Positions 17,661 through 26,375 of a stretch of 64,000 nt of DNA are shown one piece after another. Source of the DNA: DATIJJ01 sp035478795. GTDB lineage: Bacteria > Pseudomonadota > Gammaproteobacteria > DSM-16500. Each line of letters starts with the position of its first letter. The stretch's first letter is position 1. Where the stretch lies: contig DATIJJ010000037.1 of assembly GCA_035478795.1 (NCBI GenBank), forward strand, positions 12,215 to 76,214. The letters run 5' to 3'. Below the pieces are notes generated by a model. It was not told the origin of the DNA and searched no databases. It saw only the letters and a program-made list of their open reading frames with translations. Made by a program: the position numbers and the translations under genes.

Positions 17661-19067
17661 TTAACCTCCCGAATGTGTCGACCTCTTTCTTTTTTGCAGG
17701 GCATAACAACCCAAAACCGGCAGAATCATGATAGCCATGCCAAGGACAAATACCGTTTCATAATGCGCCAGACTGCCAACGTTGATACCCTCCGGTGGAA
17801 TAAATCCGACGATTTCAGTGATCGCACAACCGGTCAAACCGAGAAGAGAAACCACCCACAATCCTGTTTTTCCAAAAGGCACCTTAAAGCTTTGTTTCCT
17901 GTCCGGATGTCGGTAACGCAATACCAGTGCTGCCACAAACAAAATGATGTACATCAAAATATACAATTGCGTACTCAAGGCCGTTAACAACCAATAAGAA
18001 CCATTCACACTCGGCATGAGTAAAAAACCAAGACAAAAAAGGCTGACCAGCACCGCCTGGGTAATTAACAAATGACTCGCCACACCGTATTTATTTTCTT
18101 TCTGCAAAAAAGCAGGCAAATAATTCAATTGTGCGGCTTGCACGAGACCACGAACCGGTGAAATCACCCAGCTGATCATGCTGCCAGCCACACCCACAAT
18201 GATGAGTAACGTTATAACCGGCATCACCCACGGAATATGATACGCCGCAAAAAAATGACTGAACGCCTGAAGCGCACCATTCACGAGATTAATCTGATTT
18301 TTAGGCAACACAATCGCAATCGAAAGGGATGCAAAAATCATGGTGCCCAAAATCAGCAGGACGGAAAAAAACAGCGCCACCGGATAGGCTTTTTGCGGAT
18401 TGGCAACATCTTTTGCATGGACAGCTGCCAGTTCAATCCCCAAAAAAGCCGTCATGATGGCGGTCAGGGAAATCCAGCTTTGCGAGTCATGCCATTTTGG
18501 AACCAGATTGGCTGCCGTAAAATGAATTTGTAATAACTGTCCCTGAAAAACCCAGATCGCCGCAAGCGTAATCAGCAAGGTCATCGGTATGACAAGACCC
18601 GTGATCGCGCAAAACGTCGTGAATCGGGCAGACACCTTGACCCCTCGTAAATTGAGAAAAGTCAGCAGCCAGAATGTCCCCAATATCATGCTGATCAGGT
18701 ACATCCGGTTTTGTGCAAGACCCGGTGATAAAAGATAGGTGGCCGTGCCCGCAATGAAAGAAAGGGAAGTGGGAAACCAGACCAGATTGCTGATCCATTG
18801 CAGCCATATCGCCAAAAAACCGGTTTTTTCACCGAGTGCATGACACGCCCAGTGGAATATCCCGCTCTTTTCAGCGGATCCGGAAGCAAGCTCCGCTGAA
18901 ACCAGTGCGACCGGCACCAGAAAGATCACGGCAGAAAAAATCAGAAAAAAAATCAATGACGAACCGAATAAAGCCGTGGCTGGCAGATTCCGAATACTGT
19001 CAACTGCGCCACTGATGAGCATGACCAAGGCAAAGACGCTGATTCCCGCGATTTTATGAGTTGTCAT
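17661..19067 (-). CDS. APC superfamily amino-acid permease
   Basis: About 468 residues with 12 predicted hydrophobic segments. The first helix has the broken glycine/serine region (VMLISGAVDSIRNLPATALFG) where APC carriers bind the substrate backbone. The sequence resembles the GadC/YjeM antiporter group. It starts at 19067 after GAGGAG; the frame extends six codons further. It shows clear similarity to the second permease at 30945-32378 (shared NLPA motif, helix 3 layout and LMPSVN near helix 10). It leads the operon with the thiolase and ETF-QO, so it may import the acid those enzymes degrade. Substrate unproven. Confidence 0.88.
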   Translation of the reverse strand: MTTHKIAGISVFALVMLISGAVDSIRNLPATALFGSSLIFFLIFSAVIFLVPVALVSAELASGSAEKSGIFHWACHALGEKTGFLAIWLQWISNLVWFPTSLSFIAGTATYLLSPGLAQNRMYLISMILGTFWLLTFLNLRGVKVSARFTTFCAITGLVIPMTLLITLAAIWVFQGQLLQIHFTAANLVPKWHDSQSWISLTAIMTAFLGIELAAVHAKDVANPQKAYPVALFFSVLLILGTMIFASLSIAIVLPKNQINLVNGALQAFSHFFAAYHIPWVMPVITLLIIVGVAGSMISWVISPVRGLVQAAQLNYLPAFLQKENKYGVASHLLITQAVLVSLFCLGFLLMPSVNGSYWLLTALSTQLYILMYIILFVAALVLRYRHPDRKQSFKVPFGKTGLWVVSLLGLTGCAITEIVGFIPPEGINVGSLAHYETVFVLGMAIMILPVLGCYALQKRKRSTHSGG

Positions 19068-19148
19068 TTTGTACTCCTCGAACAATTTTGTATTCTATTC
19101 GATTATAGTTCGAGTGACCAGATGACAAGGAAGGGAATCACGCTGAAT

Positions 19149-19379
19149 TTATTGCGTCAAGGGCGCGATTATTTTTGACGCAGTCGTTGAGGGAGACGGA
19201 TTCAGGGTATTGGCTGCGGGTGCCGGAGGACTCTTCACGGTGATCACATGTCCTTTGGTCGTTGCGGGAACGGCTGTCTGTTGATCTTTTCTTCCTTCGA
19301 TATACGCACAACCGGACAGCAATCCTGAAAAAATCAACACCCCTGACACAGCCTGAGAGAATTTCATCATTCGCTTCAT
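19149..19379 (-). CDS. Small proline-rich lipoprotein
   Basis: A 76-residue protein with an N-terminal signal peptide ending in a lipobox (LLSGC, cysteine near residue 24). The mature part of about 50 residues is rich in Pro, Ala, Ser and Thr (PPAPAANTLNPSPSTT) and probably disordered. I do not recognise a family. It would be anchored in the outer or inner membrane, perhaps acting as a short linker. The gene stands alone between the permease and the Tyr/His-rich secreted protein. Confidence 0.7.
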   Translation of the reverse strand: MKRMMKFSQAVSGVLIFSGLLSGCAYIEGRKDQQTAVPATTKGHVITVKSPPAPAANTLNPSPSTTASKIIAPLTQ

Positions 19380-19423
19380 CCCTAAAATAAAACGTAATAA
19401 AAACAGTTTAACAAATTATGCTG

Positions 19424-19912
19424 TTATTGAATATCATTATCCGCGGTGCCCGTATCAAGACTCGGATCATCATAATAACTGTCATCATAATAATAACGAT
19501 TTCCGACCAGCCGATCACTCGGGCGCGCATAATAGACGCGATACGGTGCGCTCGTCCAATAGTAAGTCGGTTCAAGGAATCCATCACAACCACAGCAACC
19601 ACAACGTGGGCGTGAATAAACGGGAACAGGATAATAGGCGGCAATGCTGTAATGACTGCGCCTGTGACAAACTGCGCGATAATAGCGATGGTAATAGCGA
19701 TGATGTGACCTCGCGCACGCACAATGTACCCGATGTACCCGATGAGAGGGACGATAATAAACCCGATGTGCTTCACAACCACCACACACCATGGGCGACT
19801 CATACACCAGATAATATTCCGCCGCTGCATTGAGAGGCAGCGCAATGAGCACCACCAAAACTGCCACCCGAATCGTTGAGACAAGCTTACAGGCTACGTT
19901 CATAGCGTTCAT
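19424..19912 (-). CDS. Secreted Tyr/His/Arg/Cys-rich protein of unknown function
   Basis: A 162-residue protein with an N-terminal signal peptide (VAVLVVLIALPLNAAA). The mature part has unusual composition: many Tyr, His and Arg and about ten Cys, in clusters such as CGGCEAHRVYY, RCGCCGCDG and HHRYYHRYYR. GGAGG lies before the ATG at good spacing. This frame is preferred over a competing long frame on the same strand because it alone has a signal peptide and ribosome-binding site. The Cys/His/Tyr clusters could bind metal or cross-link in the envelope; that is inference. Confidence 0.65.
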   Translation of the reverse strand: MNAMNVACKLVSTIRVAVLVVLIALPLNAAAEYYLVYESPMVCGGCEAHRVYYRPSHRVHRVHCACARSHHRYYHRYYRAVCHRRSHYSIAAYYPVPVYSRPRCGCCGCDGFLEPTYYWTSAPYRVYYARPSDRLVGNRYYYDDSYYDDPSLDTGTADNDIQ

Positions 19913-20059
19913 AAACTCCCCTCCACCATGCCTTTATTTTATCATTTTTTGACAAGCCATTTTGGGATGCAAATATCGTTAATTTTCAAGCGGATTGGCT
20001 TTTCTCCCGGATTTCGCATACCATGAAAGCATAAGGGAATTCGTCTCGAGGGTGACTGT

Positions 20060-20533
20060 ATGAGTGAATCCGAACAGATAGAAACAGAGACCAAACGATC
20101 GTTTATCACGAAACAGGGTGTTTTTTCGCAGCTGACCGGAGAAGAAATCGATACACTGGCGAGCCTTTTGAGTGAAAAACGATTTGCGCCGGGGGATACG
20201 ATTGTCACAGAAGGCGATCCGGTTGACAGCGTGTATTTCATCGTGAGTGGCACAGCAGATGTCCGGCATCTTTCCATTCAGGACGGAACCATGCATGTTG
20301 AATCGGTTGCAACGCTTGAAGCAGGGGCTGCCATTGGATTAAATGAAACCGGATTTTATTCGTTATCGGGTGTGCGCACTGCAACCGTTTGTGCCATCAC
20401 ACCTCTCGTCACCTTGCGTTTGAGTGTTGCGGCCTTCCACGGATTTGCCTTGTCAAACTCACATGTCAGTGCAGTGATGCGCAAAAACGCTTCTAAAATA
20501 TTGGGATTTTCTTCCAATACGGATGAGACCTGA
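20060..20533 (+). CDS. Single-domain cyclic-nucleotide-binding protein
   Basis: A 157-residue protein made of one CRP-like cNMP-binding beta-barrel: FSQLTGEEIDTLASLLSEKR, FAPGDTIVTEGDPVDSVYFI, VSGTADV, and a phosphate-cassette-like region ending GVRTATV. The usual G-E of the cassette is replaced by GLNET, so ligand binding is uncertain. There is no helix-turn-helix, so it is not a CRP-type regulator. It starts after GAGGGTG. Such stand-alone domains sense nucleotides or act as partners of other proteins; the role is unknown. Confidence 0.8.
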   Translation: MSESEQIETETKRSFITKQGVFSQLTGEEIDTLASLLSEKRFAPGDTIVTEGDPVDSVYFIVSGTADVRHLSIQDGTMHVESVATLEAGAAIGLNETGFYSLSGVRTATVCAITPLVTLRLSVAAFHGFALSNSHVSAVMRKNASKILGFSSNTDET

Positions 20534-20544
20534 TCCTCATCCAT

Positions 20545-20892
20545 TCAGGATGAAATTTTCCAGTCCCCATTCATTCGACAAAATCGATAAACCGATTGTC
20601 CTGTCACCTGATGCGCTTCACTCACAATTTTCATTTGACGACAGGTTGTGCCATTTTGTGTGGTTGTACCAAACGGCATGAAATAACCCCGTGCTTTTGT
20701 TTCCGGATTGTTCCAGGTCACTTTTGTATTATCACGTGCCGTATCCAGTGCACGCGTGGCCGTTTTTTCTGAAATCGCCCAGTCTGATTTTGTAAAATAA
20801 TACACAGGGGAATATTCCAGAAATGACAGGTTAAATGCATACACAGAACCCATCGTCATCATCATCAGTATGCCGCAGAGTATTTTACGCAT
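20545..20892 (-). CDS. Secreted surface-antigen-like protein (RT0821/Lpp0805 type)
   Basis: A 115-residue protein with a signal peptide (MRKILCGILMMMTMGSVYA). The mature part has the pattern W-NPETKARGYFMPFGT, then CRQMKI, then YRFCRMNGDWKI. This resembles the C-terminal domain of 17-kDa/RT0821-Lpp0805 family surface proteins, whose two cysteines may pair. The ATG at 20892 has AGGGGA six bases upstream. Tail-to-tail with the cNMP-binding gene with an 11-base gap. Function unknown; probably envelope-associated. Confidence 0.7.
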   Translation of the reverse strand: MRKILCGILMMMTMGSVYAFNLSFLEYSPVYYFTKSDWAISEKTATRALDTARDNTKVTWNNPETKARGYFMPFGTTTQNGTTCRQMKIVSEAHQVTGQSVYRFCRMNGDWKISS

Positions 20893-20907
20893 GATCCATC
20901 CCCTCAA

Positions 20908-21209
20908 AAAAAATATTTCCCGAAGTTTATGATATTAGCATAACCTTGCAAATGGCGTTATCATGGGCAATCTTTGAATTGAATCCGGTGTGATGCGATG
21001 AGGCATTCCGTGCTTTTATTTCCTGATCAAAAAACCGTTGCGCGACAGGATACCCTTTTCTCCTGGCATCCTGTGCGCCGACGGGTGCTCCCACTCCGTA
21101 TTTGTTTCATCTTCCATAGGCTCAGTATAGCACGCTGGCCTGGTATGAATTGGTTGGTTAATAAACAAATACTGTGTTTTAATTCGAAAACAGGGCAAGG
21201 AGTGAGGTC
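20908..21209. other. Non-coding gap of about 300 bp before ldcA
   Basis: I see no supported gene here. Short open frames on both strands (plus 20998-21213, minus 21016-21198) lack homology or a ribosome-binding site. On the minus strand TATACT occurs at about 21123-21128 without a good -35. The ldcA ribosome-binding site (GGAGTGAGGTC) is at the right edge. The stretch presumably holds the divergent promoters of ldcA and the small secreted protein at 20545. Confidence 0.4.
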
Positions 21210-22163
21210 ATGAAAAAATACCCCCTATTAAACAAAGGCGATTCCGTTGAAGTCATTGCGCCGGCATCCCGTTGCAGCGATCAGCATCTCACCGAACTGA
21301 AAGCATTGCTCACGTCATGGGATCTGAATTGCATTGTGTCACCCGCTATTTTTGGGGATGATTTGCTGTGTGCCAATACCGATGAGATGCGATTACATTT
21401 ACTCAAAAATGCCTTGTTTAACCCTGATACAAAAGCCGTGATTTGTGCACGTGGGGGTTATGGATGCATGCGCCTCATGCCTGACATATCCCAATGGACC
21501 CCCCCGAAAACGCCCAAATTATTTGTCGGGATGAGTGATATCACGACATTAAATAGTTATTTACAACAAGCCTGGCAATGGCCGGTGATTCATGGTGCGC
21601 TGGCAATTGATAAATTTTCTGCAGAATCCATTGCTGCACTGAAGGCCTTGTTATTTGGCGAAACAGAACAGATTAAATTTTTAGCGCATCCTCTGAATGC
21701 AGCGGCCAAAGAAAATCGCTCAATCAGGGCACCTGTCACCGGCGGCAATCTTTGCCTGGTTCAAGCGAGCCTCAGTACCACATGGCAACTGGATGGACGC
21801 AATAAAATTATTTTATTGGAAGAAATCAACGAGCGCGGCTATCGCATTGATCGCATGCTGGAACAGTTACAGCAGGCCGGTATTTTTAAACACGCTGCGG
21901 CCATTTTGTTCGGGGATTTTCTGGAAGGAAAAGAACCGGATGGCACCTCTCTCGTTCAACCGGTTCTGGAGCGTTTTGCAAGTGCATCTTCCATTCCGGT
22001 CATACAAGTGAGTGGTATCGGCCATGGATATACCAATTTTCCTGTTCCGCTTGGCATCCCGGCCGATCTGCATTTGGGAAAAAATGCAAAACTTATGATT
22101 TCTTTCGAGCGGTGTTCACAATCGCCTGAAATGTCTTCATCGACTGACCGTCAACAATCATAA
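21210..22163 (+). CDS. ldcA: LD-carboxypeptidase LdcA (peptidase S66)
   Basis: A 317-residue enzyme that removes D-Ala from the tetrapeptide L-Lys/DAP-D-Ala bond during peptidoglycan recycling. The nucleophile is the Ser of FVGMSDITTLN, the catalytic Glu lies in ILLEEINERGYRIDRML, and the His in GIGHGYTN. CARGGYGCMRLMP is the family's substrate-loop block. The ATG follows GAGGTC closely. Its last 71 bases overlap, tail to tail, the end of the polysaccharide deacetylase gene. It fits the peptidoglycan salvage theme of the cluster at 27437-32378. Confidence 0.93.
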   Translation: MKKYPLLNKGDSVEVIAPASRCSDQHLTELKALLTSWDLNCIVSPAIFGDDLLCANTDEMRLHLLKNALFNPDTKAVICARGGYGCMRLMPDISQWTPPKTPKLFVGMSDITTLNSYLQQAWQWPVIHGALAIDKFSAESIAALKALLFGETEQIKFLAHPLNAAAKENRSIRAPVTGGNLCLVQASLSTTWQLDGRNKIILLEEINERGYRIDRMLEQLQQAGIFKHAAAILFGDFLEGKEPDGTSLVQPVLERFASASSIPVIQVSGIGHGYTNFPVPLGIPADLHLGKNAKLMISFERCSQSPEMSSSTDRQQS

Positions 22164-22878
22164 AACGCGGTTGTGCCATTGGGCGATAATCCCGGTCAGC
22201 CGCTTTGGCATCGATACTGAATGCCATGTCATAACCTGCTTTTTTTGCTGCTTCTTCAAGATAAGGATCATAAATACCAAAAGGCCAGGCGAGTAATGTA
22301 ATTTTGATACCCAGTTTTTCTTCCAGAATCTGTTTTGATCGGGCAAGTTCCATGTGAACGGATTTCTGGAATGCATTTTCTGAAAGATGCTTTTTTTCCT
22401 GCTTGAAATTGGGATGTGACCAGGTATGTCCCTGTATATCAACAAGACTGTTTTGTTGCATTTTTTTTAATTCTTCCCACGTCATGGCATTTTTGCCTGT
22501 TGAAATGGTTTCAGGATAAATAAATAACGTCACCGGAATATTGTATTTTTTGATAATGGGATAAAGATAAATATAGGCAGATTGCCATCCATCATCGACC
22601 GTGACCACCACGGATTTTTCAGGCAAGGTCGCACGATCTCCTTTCAGATAAGCCACTGCTTCTTTCAGCGGAATAATAGTGAACCCATTGTCCTTGATCC
22701 ACTGAATTTGTGCTTCAAATTTTTTCGGTGTGAGATTCATGCTGCCAGGTTTTGTCGGATTAAAATTATGATAGACGAGAATGGGAATATGTATTTTATC
22801 GTCTGCGAGGCTAACAGAAGCAGATAAGCATGCCATCATCAAAGTCAGCAGGAAAAAAAATGTTTTAAATCGCAACAT
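22093..22878 (-). CDS. Secreted polysaccharide deacetylase (NodB domain)
   Basis: A 261-residue protein with a signal peptide (residues 1-26, ending VSLA). The NodB blocks are IPILVYHNF, the catalytic/metal VTVDDGW, the metal His motif QGHTWSHPN, and WPFGIYD. CE4 enzymes remove N- or O-acetyl groups from poly-GlcNAc, peptidoglycan or chitin. The start at 22878 has GGGAG seven bases upstream, better than earlier in-frame ATGs. The last 71 bases run antisense to the end of ldcA, so the two transcripts overlap. Substrate unknown; peptidoglycan or an exopolysaccharide is plausible. Confidence 0.9.
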   Translation of the reverse strand: MLRFKTFFFLLTLMMACLSASVSLADDKIHIPILVYHNFNPTKPGSMNLTPKKFEAQIQWIKDNGFTIIPLKEAVAYLKGDRATLPEKSVVVTVDDGWQSAYIYLYPIIKKYNIPVTLFIYPETISTGKNAMTWEELKKMQQNSLVDIQGHTWSHPNFKQEKKHLSENAFQKSVHMELARSKQILEEKLGIKITLLAWPFGIYDPYLEEAAKKAGYDMAFSIDAKAADRDYRPMAQPRFMIVDGQSMKTFQAIVNTARKKS

Positions 22879-22910
22879 ATCCATTCTCCCTATCATTCAT
22901 CCATTATTTT

Positions 22911-23216
22911 TTAATTGACTATCGATCTCAATACAATAGCAGGTGGCATGAGTCGATGCGTGTCAGGATCAAGATAAGTGTAGAAGCAGTTGATTTCACG
23001 ACCGCGTTCGGTGTTATCAATGCGTTCTTTCTGGAAGGCAAACGATTTTCCCTTGTCCGTGAAATAAATAATGGCACTCCAGCCGGAGAGTCGTTGCAGA
23101 TTACATTCGCCACCACGACAATCCATGACTTTTTCGGCGGGTGGGCACTGAGTTGCAAAAACGGGTGTGAACAACATGAAAGAAAGAAGAGCCAATCCAA
23201 TTTGACGAAGCGACAT
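22911..23216 (-). CDS. Small secreted Cys-rich protein
   Basis: A 101-residue protein with a clear signal peptide (SLRQIGLALLSFMLFTPVFA). The mature domain has about five cysteines (QCPPAEKVMDC, GGECN, INCFYTY) and a SGWSAIIYF stretch. I do not assign a family. The ATG at 23216 has GGGAG seven bases upstream. The frame stays open to 23351, but that extension covers a dispersed palindromic repeat and is not likely coding. It precedes the deacetylase gene by 32 bases and may be co-transcribed with it. Confidence 0.7.
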   Translation of the reverse strand: MSLRQIGLALLSFMLFTPVFATQCPPAEKVMDCRGGECNLQRLSGWSAIIYFTDKGKSFAFQKERIDNTERGREINCFYTYLDPDTHRLMPPAIVLRSIVN

Positions 23217-23287
23217 AGACTTACTCCCAAATGGTAAATGACACGTCCAGTTTAAAACAAAAGCGCTCTCACCACCAGATGCTGGAT

Positions 23288-23306
23288 CCCGCGGACAAGC
23301 CGCGGG
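23288..23306. repeat. Dispersed GC-rich palindrome, intact copy
   Basis: The near-perfect palindrome CCCGCGGACAAGCCGCGGG is followed by ACGACGTAA. The same sequence, split by an insertion, occurs at 57913-58138. Such repeats (CCGCGG arms around ACAAG) look like a genome-wide intergenic family. Preceding GCTGGATC is also seen in the repeat at the right edge of the window. Confidence 0.7.
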
Positions 23307-23424
23307 ACGACGTAAGCAGGGCCAATAAATTTTGTCGTGTACAGAGCTCATAGCAAATAAATTGATTTTTAATCCACAAATAAGTATAAATGCCGAATAA
23401 ATTCACTCAAACGAGGCAGTGGCC

Positions 23425-24699
23425 GTGAATAACGACACCCTTGAAGGCAGCCTGTCCCCTTCAAAAGCAATTTTTCTCTATTGCATTGTAGCCTTTTTCC
23501 TTTTTTTTGAGATGGCCATCCAGGTTTCGCCCAGTGTCATGTCTTCCCAATTGATGCATGACTTAAACATTGGAACGTTTGGTCTGGGTATTATGTCCGG
23601 TATTTATTTTTACACATATACCGCCATGCAAATCCCCTCCGGCGTCCTGTTTGACCGATACAATCCACGCGTTATTATTACACTCTCCATTCTGATCTGC
23701 GTCACGGGTACGTTTTTATTTGGCCTGTCACAAAATATTTACACAGGTTCTCTCGCCCGCCTGCTCATGGGTTCCGGTTCCGCCTTTGCCTTTGTGTCGG
23801 TTCTTGTCGTCACAGCCGATTTATTTAAACCCCGCTATTTTGCCGCAATCACCGGTACCACTCAAATGCTCGCAGCCCTCGGTGCCATGACAGGACAGAT
23901 GCCGATCAGCCTGCTCGTGACACACATCGGTTGGCGCAATACCTTGTTCACACTGTCTCTTATCGGCTTGCTATTGGCACTGATTGTCTGGCGATCCCTG
24001 AACTATAAAAAAAGTACGCATCTCATCAAAAGCATTGCGCATGAATCGATGACCAAAACGAGCCTGAAAAGCATTATTGTCCAACCACAAACCTGGTGCA
24101 TTGCGCTCTATTCCTGCCTGTTGTGGGCGCCCATGTCCAGTTTTGCTTCCTTGTGGGGCGTTCCCTTTTTAAAAGAAATTTACCCGTTTGACCAGACGAG
24201 AGCCGCCTTTCTCTGTTCATTGATGTGGTTTGGTCTTGCCATTGCGAGTCCCTTTCTGGGCATTATTTCCACCTCCTCGGAAAATCGGGTCTATCCCCTC
24301 GCCATTTCGGCGCTCATGGGCGGGATTGCTTTTTATCTCGTCCTGCAATTTCATTTCTCAGCCCTTTTCGTCGGGTTACTATTATTTATTGCAGGAGCGG
24401 CCTGTTCCGGACAGGCATTGAGTTTTACCGTTGTAAAAGAAAACAATCCAGGCTCTGCCACGGGAACAGCCATTGCCTTTAACAATATGGCCGTCGTTAT
24501 TTCAGGCGCGCTCTTTCAGCCGCTGATTGGAAAATTACTGGAAAATGATAAAACGGGCCTCTTTGGCACATACAACATTTTCCACTTCAAGAATGTGCTG
24601 ACTATCCTGTTTTTTGCCTATCTCCTGTCATTCCTGGTTGCCCTGTTTTTTATAAAGGAACCCAACAATAAAAATCTCGGGATAACAGCCTCACCCTAA
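23425..24699 (+). CDS. MFS transporter
   Basis: About 424 residues with 12 hydrophobic segments. The conserved loop 2-3 motif is GVLFDRYNPR, and the first half is closed by MLAALGAMTGQMP. The sequence resembles the MFS carriers common in Legionella and Coxiella, whose substrates include amino acids and nucleosides, but the cargo cannot be told. I use the GTG at 23425, with GAGG eight bases upstream; another GTG lies two codons earlier. Its last four bases overlap the end of ribH on the opposite strand. Confidence 0.88.
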   Translation: MNNDTLEGSLSPSKAIFLYCIVAFFLFFEMAIQVSPSVMSSQLMHDLNIGTFGLGIMSGIYFYTYTAMQIPSGVLFDRYNPRVIITLSILICVTGTFLFGLSQNIYTGSLARLLMGSGSAFAFVSVLVVTADLFKPRYFAAITGTTQMLAALGAMTGQMPISLLVTHIGWRNTLFTLSLIGLLLALIVWRSLNYKKSTHLIKSIAHESMTKTSLKSIIVQPQTWCIALYSCLLWAPMSSFASLWGVPFLKEIYPFDQTRAAFLCSLMWFGLAIASPFLGIISTSSENRVYPLAISALMGGIAFYLVLQFHFSALFVGLLLFIAGAACSGQALSFTVVKENNPGSATGTAIAFNNMAVVISGALFQPLIGKLLENDKTGLFGTYNIFHFKNVLTILFFAYLLSFLVALFFIKEPNNKNLGITASP

Positions 24700-25142
24700 A
24701 TCACTTCGAGTTTCATCACTTCAATCATGCGAATTGCCGCATCCGCCGCTTCAATGCCCTTATGACCTTCTTTCCCGCCAATGCGATCTTCCGCCTGTTC
24801 GATATTTTCCGTGGTCAACACACCAAAAATAACCGGCACATCGAATGCCAGCATCACTTGCTGACAACCCTGACTGATTTGCTGGCATACATAATCATAA
24901 TGACTGGTCTCTCCACGAATCACCGCAGAAAGACAAATAATGGCATCGTATTTCCCCGATTTTGCGAGCATCTTCGCTGTCAGTGGCACTTCAACCGCAC
25001 CCGGCACTTTAATCACTTTAATATTTTTTTCACATAAGCCACGTTCAAGAAGACGCACATGAGCGCCTTCCAATAATTTATCTGTGATCTCCTGATTGAA
25101 TTCACTTACCACCACCGCACATTTCATATCTTCTGTTTTCAT
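24696..25142 (-). CDS. ribH: 6,7-dimethyl-8-ribityllumazine synthase RibH
   Basis: A 148-residue enzyme that joins 5-amino-6-ribitylaminouracil with dihydroxybutanone phosphate. Visible blocks are VVSEFNQEITDKLLEGA, VPGAVEVPLTAK, CLSAVIRGETSHYDYVC with the catalytic His, and FGVLTTENIEQAEDR. The length suits the icosahedral or pentameric family. It is the last gene of the riboswitch-led rib operon, 12 bases after ribBA. Confidence 0.96.
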   Translation of the reverse strand: MKTEDMKCAVVVSEFNQEITDKLLEGAHVRLLERGLCEKNIKVIKVPGAVEVPLTAKMLAKSGKYDAIICLSAVIRGETSHYDYVCQQISQGCQQVMLAFDVPVIFGVLTTENIEQAEDRIGGKEGHKGIEAADAAIRMIEVMKLEVI

Positions 25143-25154
25143 CTTCTGTTTTTC

Positions 25155-26375
25155 CTACGCGTTATAATGAACAAAATGATTCAGCCGATTTTTTTTAACC
25201 TGCAAATAATGCTGGTTATGTGGCGTGCAAAACACACCCATTTTTTCACGTTCAACTGATGCAATACCATATTTTTTCAGGCTGCTGATCTTGTCCGGAT
25301 TATTGGTCAATAATCGAATATGATGAATGCCACGATTACGTAAAATATTCGCCGCGATAAAATAATCGCGCGCATCAATCGGCATACCCAATTTTTGATT
25401 GGCTTCGATCGTGTCAAATCCTTTTTCCTGTAAGGCATACGCCCTGATTTTATTAAAAAGCCCAATGCCCCGTCCTTCCTGATTTAAATAAATCAGAATA
25501 CCGCCTTCCTCGCTGATTTTTTTCAGGGAATCATTCAGTTGTTGATTGCAATCACAACGCTCCGAACCAAATAAATCGCCTGTGATACAACAGGAATGCA
25601 CTCTGACCAGCGTTGGATAAACCGGATTTTCAACATGACGTGTCAGCACAATGTGTTCACTCAATGTTATTTTTTCTCTGATCACACTGATGTCAAACAG
25701 TCCGTGTGAATGAATGGGCAATCTGGCCGACACTTCTTCTTCAATCAGATTTTCATGACGAAGACGATACTGGATTAAATCTTCAATCATCAGTATTTTT
25801 AAATCATATTTTTCAGCAAATGCATCCAGTTGTTTTCCTTTTGCCATCGAACCGTCCGGATTCATGATTTCACACAGTACCGCAGCCGATTTGAATCCGG
25901 CAAGACGTGCAAGATCAACAGACCCTTCCGTATGACCCGCTCTTTCCAAAACGCCGTGTTTTTTGGCATGCAGTGGAAAAATATGCCCGGGTTTGACAAT
26001 GTCATTTTGCGTCGAATCATCCTGAATCACGGTCAAAATGGTTCTGGCACGATCATGTGCAGAAACACCGGTCGTAATGCCGTGACGTGCCTCAATGGAT
26101 ACGGTAAAAGGCGTACCGTGGCTGCTTGTGTTTTCATCCGGGTGAACCATCGCCCGCAAGCCCATTTTTTTGATGAAAAAATCATCCAGTGTCAAACAGA
26201 TAATGCCACTGCAATGCTGTATCATGAAGTTGATTTTTTCAGGTGTTGTCGTTTCAGCCGGAAAAATCAGGTCACCTTCATTTTCACGATCAGGACTGTC
26301 CGTTAAAATAATCATTTTACCTTGTCGAAGATCGCTTAAAGCCGCTTCAACGCGTTCTATAAAACCTGGCATCAT
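25155..26375 (-). CDS. ribBA: Bifunctional 3,4-dihydroxy-2-butanone-4-phosphate synthase / GTP cyclohydrolase II
   Basis: A 406-residue fusion. Residues 1-200 are the RibB part (DSPDRENEGDLIF with the acidic metal ligands, then AGHTEGSVDLARLAG). Residues 215-400 are the RibA part, with the zinc cysteines in HSCCITGDLFGSERCDCNQQL-like order, NQEGRGIGL, and LLTNNPDKISSLKKYGI. It provides both precursors that feed riboflavin. The ATG overlaps the ribE stop (ATGA), indicating coupling. All core RibA residues seem present, so the second domain looks active, unlike degenerate RibBX forms. Confidence 0.95.
   Translation of the reverse strand: MMPGFIERVEAALSDLRQGKMIILTDSPDRENEGDLIFPAETTTPEKINFMIQHCSGIICLTLDDFFIKKMGLRAMVHPDENTSSHGTPFTVSIEARHGITTGVSAHDRARTILTVIQDDSTQNDIVKPGHIFPLHAKKHGVLERAGHTEGSVDLARLAGFKSAAVLCEIMNPDGSMAKGKQLDAFAEKYDLKILMIEDLIQYRLRHENLIEEEVSARLPIHSHGLFDISVIREKITLSEHIVLTRHVENPVYPTLVRVHSCCITGDLFGSERCDCNQQLNDSLKKISEEGGILIYLNQEGRGIGLFNKIRAYALQEKGFDTIEANQKLGMPIDARDYFIAANILRNRGIHHIRLLTNNPDKISSLKKYGIASVEREKMGVFCTPHNQHYLQVKKNRLNHFVHYNA

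Noticed and set aside
19408..19884. Long minus-strand frame (158 codons) overlapping the Tyr/His-rich secreted protein
   Set aside because: It has no ribosome-binding site or recognisable domain; the overlapping frame at 19424-19912 has a signal peptide and GGAGG.
20998..21213. 71-codon plus-strand frame before ldcA
   Set aside because: There is no ribosome-binding site and no recognisable content, and it runs over the ldcA start.
22911..23351. Longer version of the small Cys-rich protein starting at 23351
   Set aside because: The extra 45 residues translate a dispersed palindromic repeat; the ATG at 23216 starts a clean signal peptide with GGGAG upstream.
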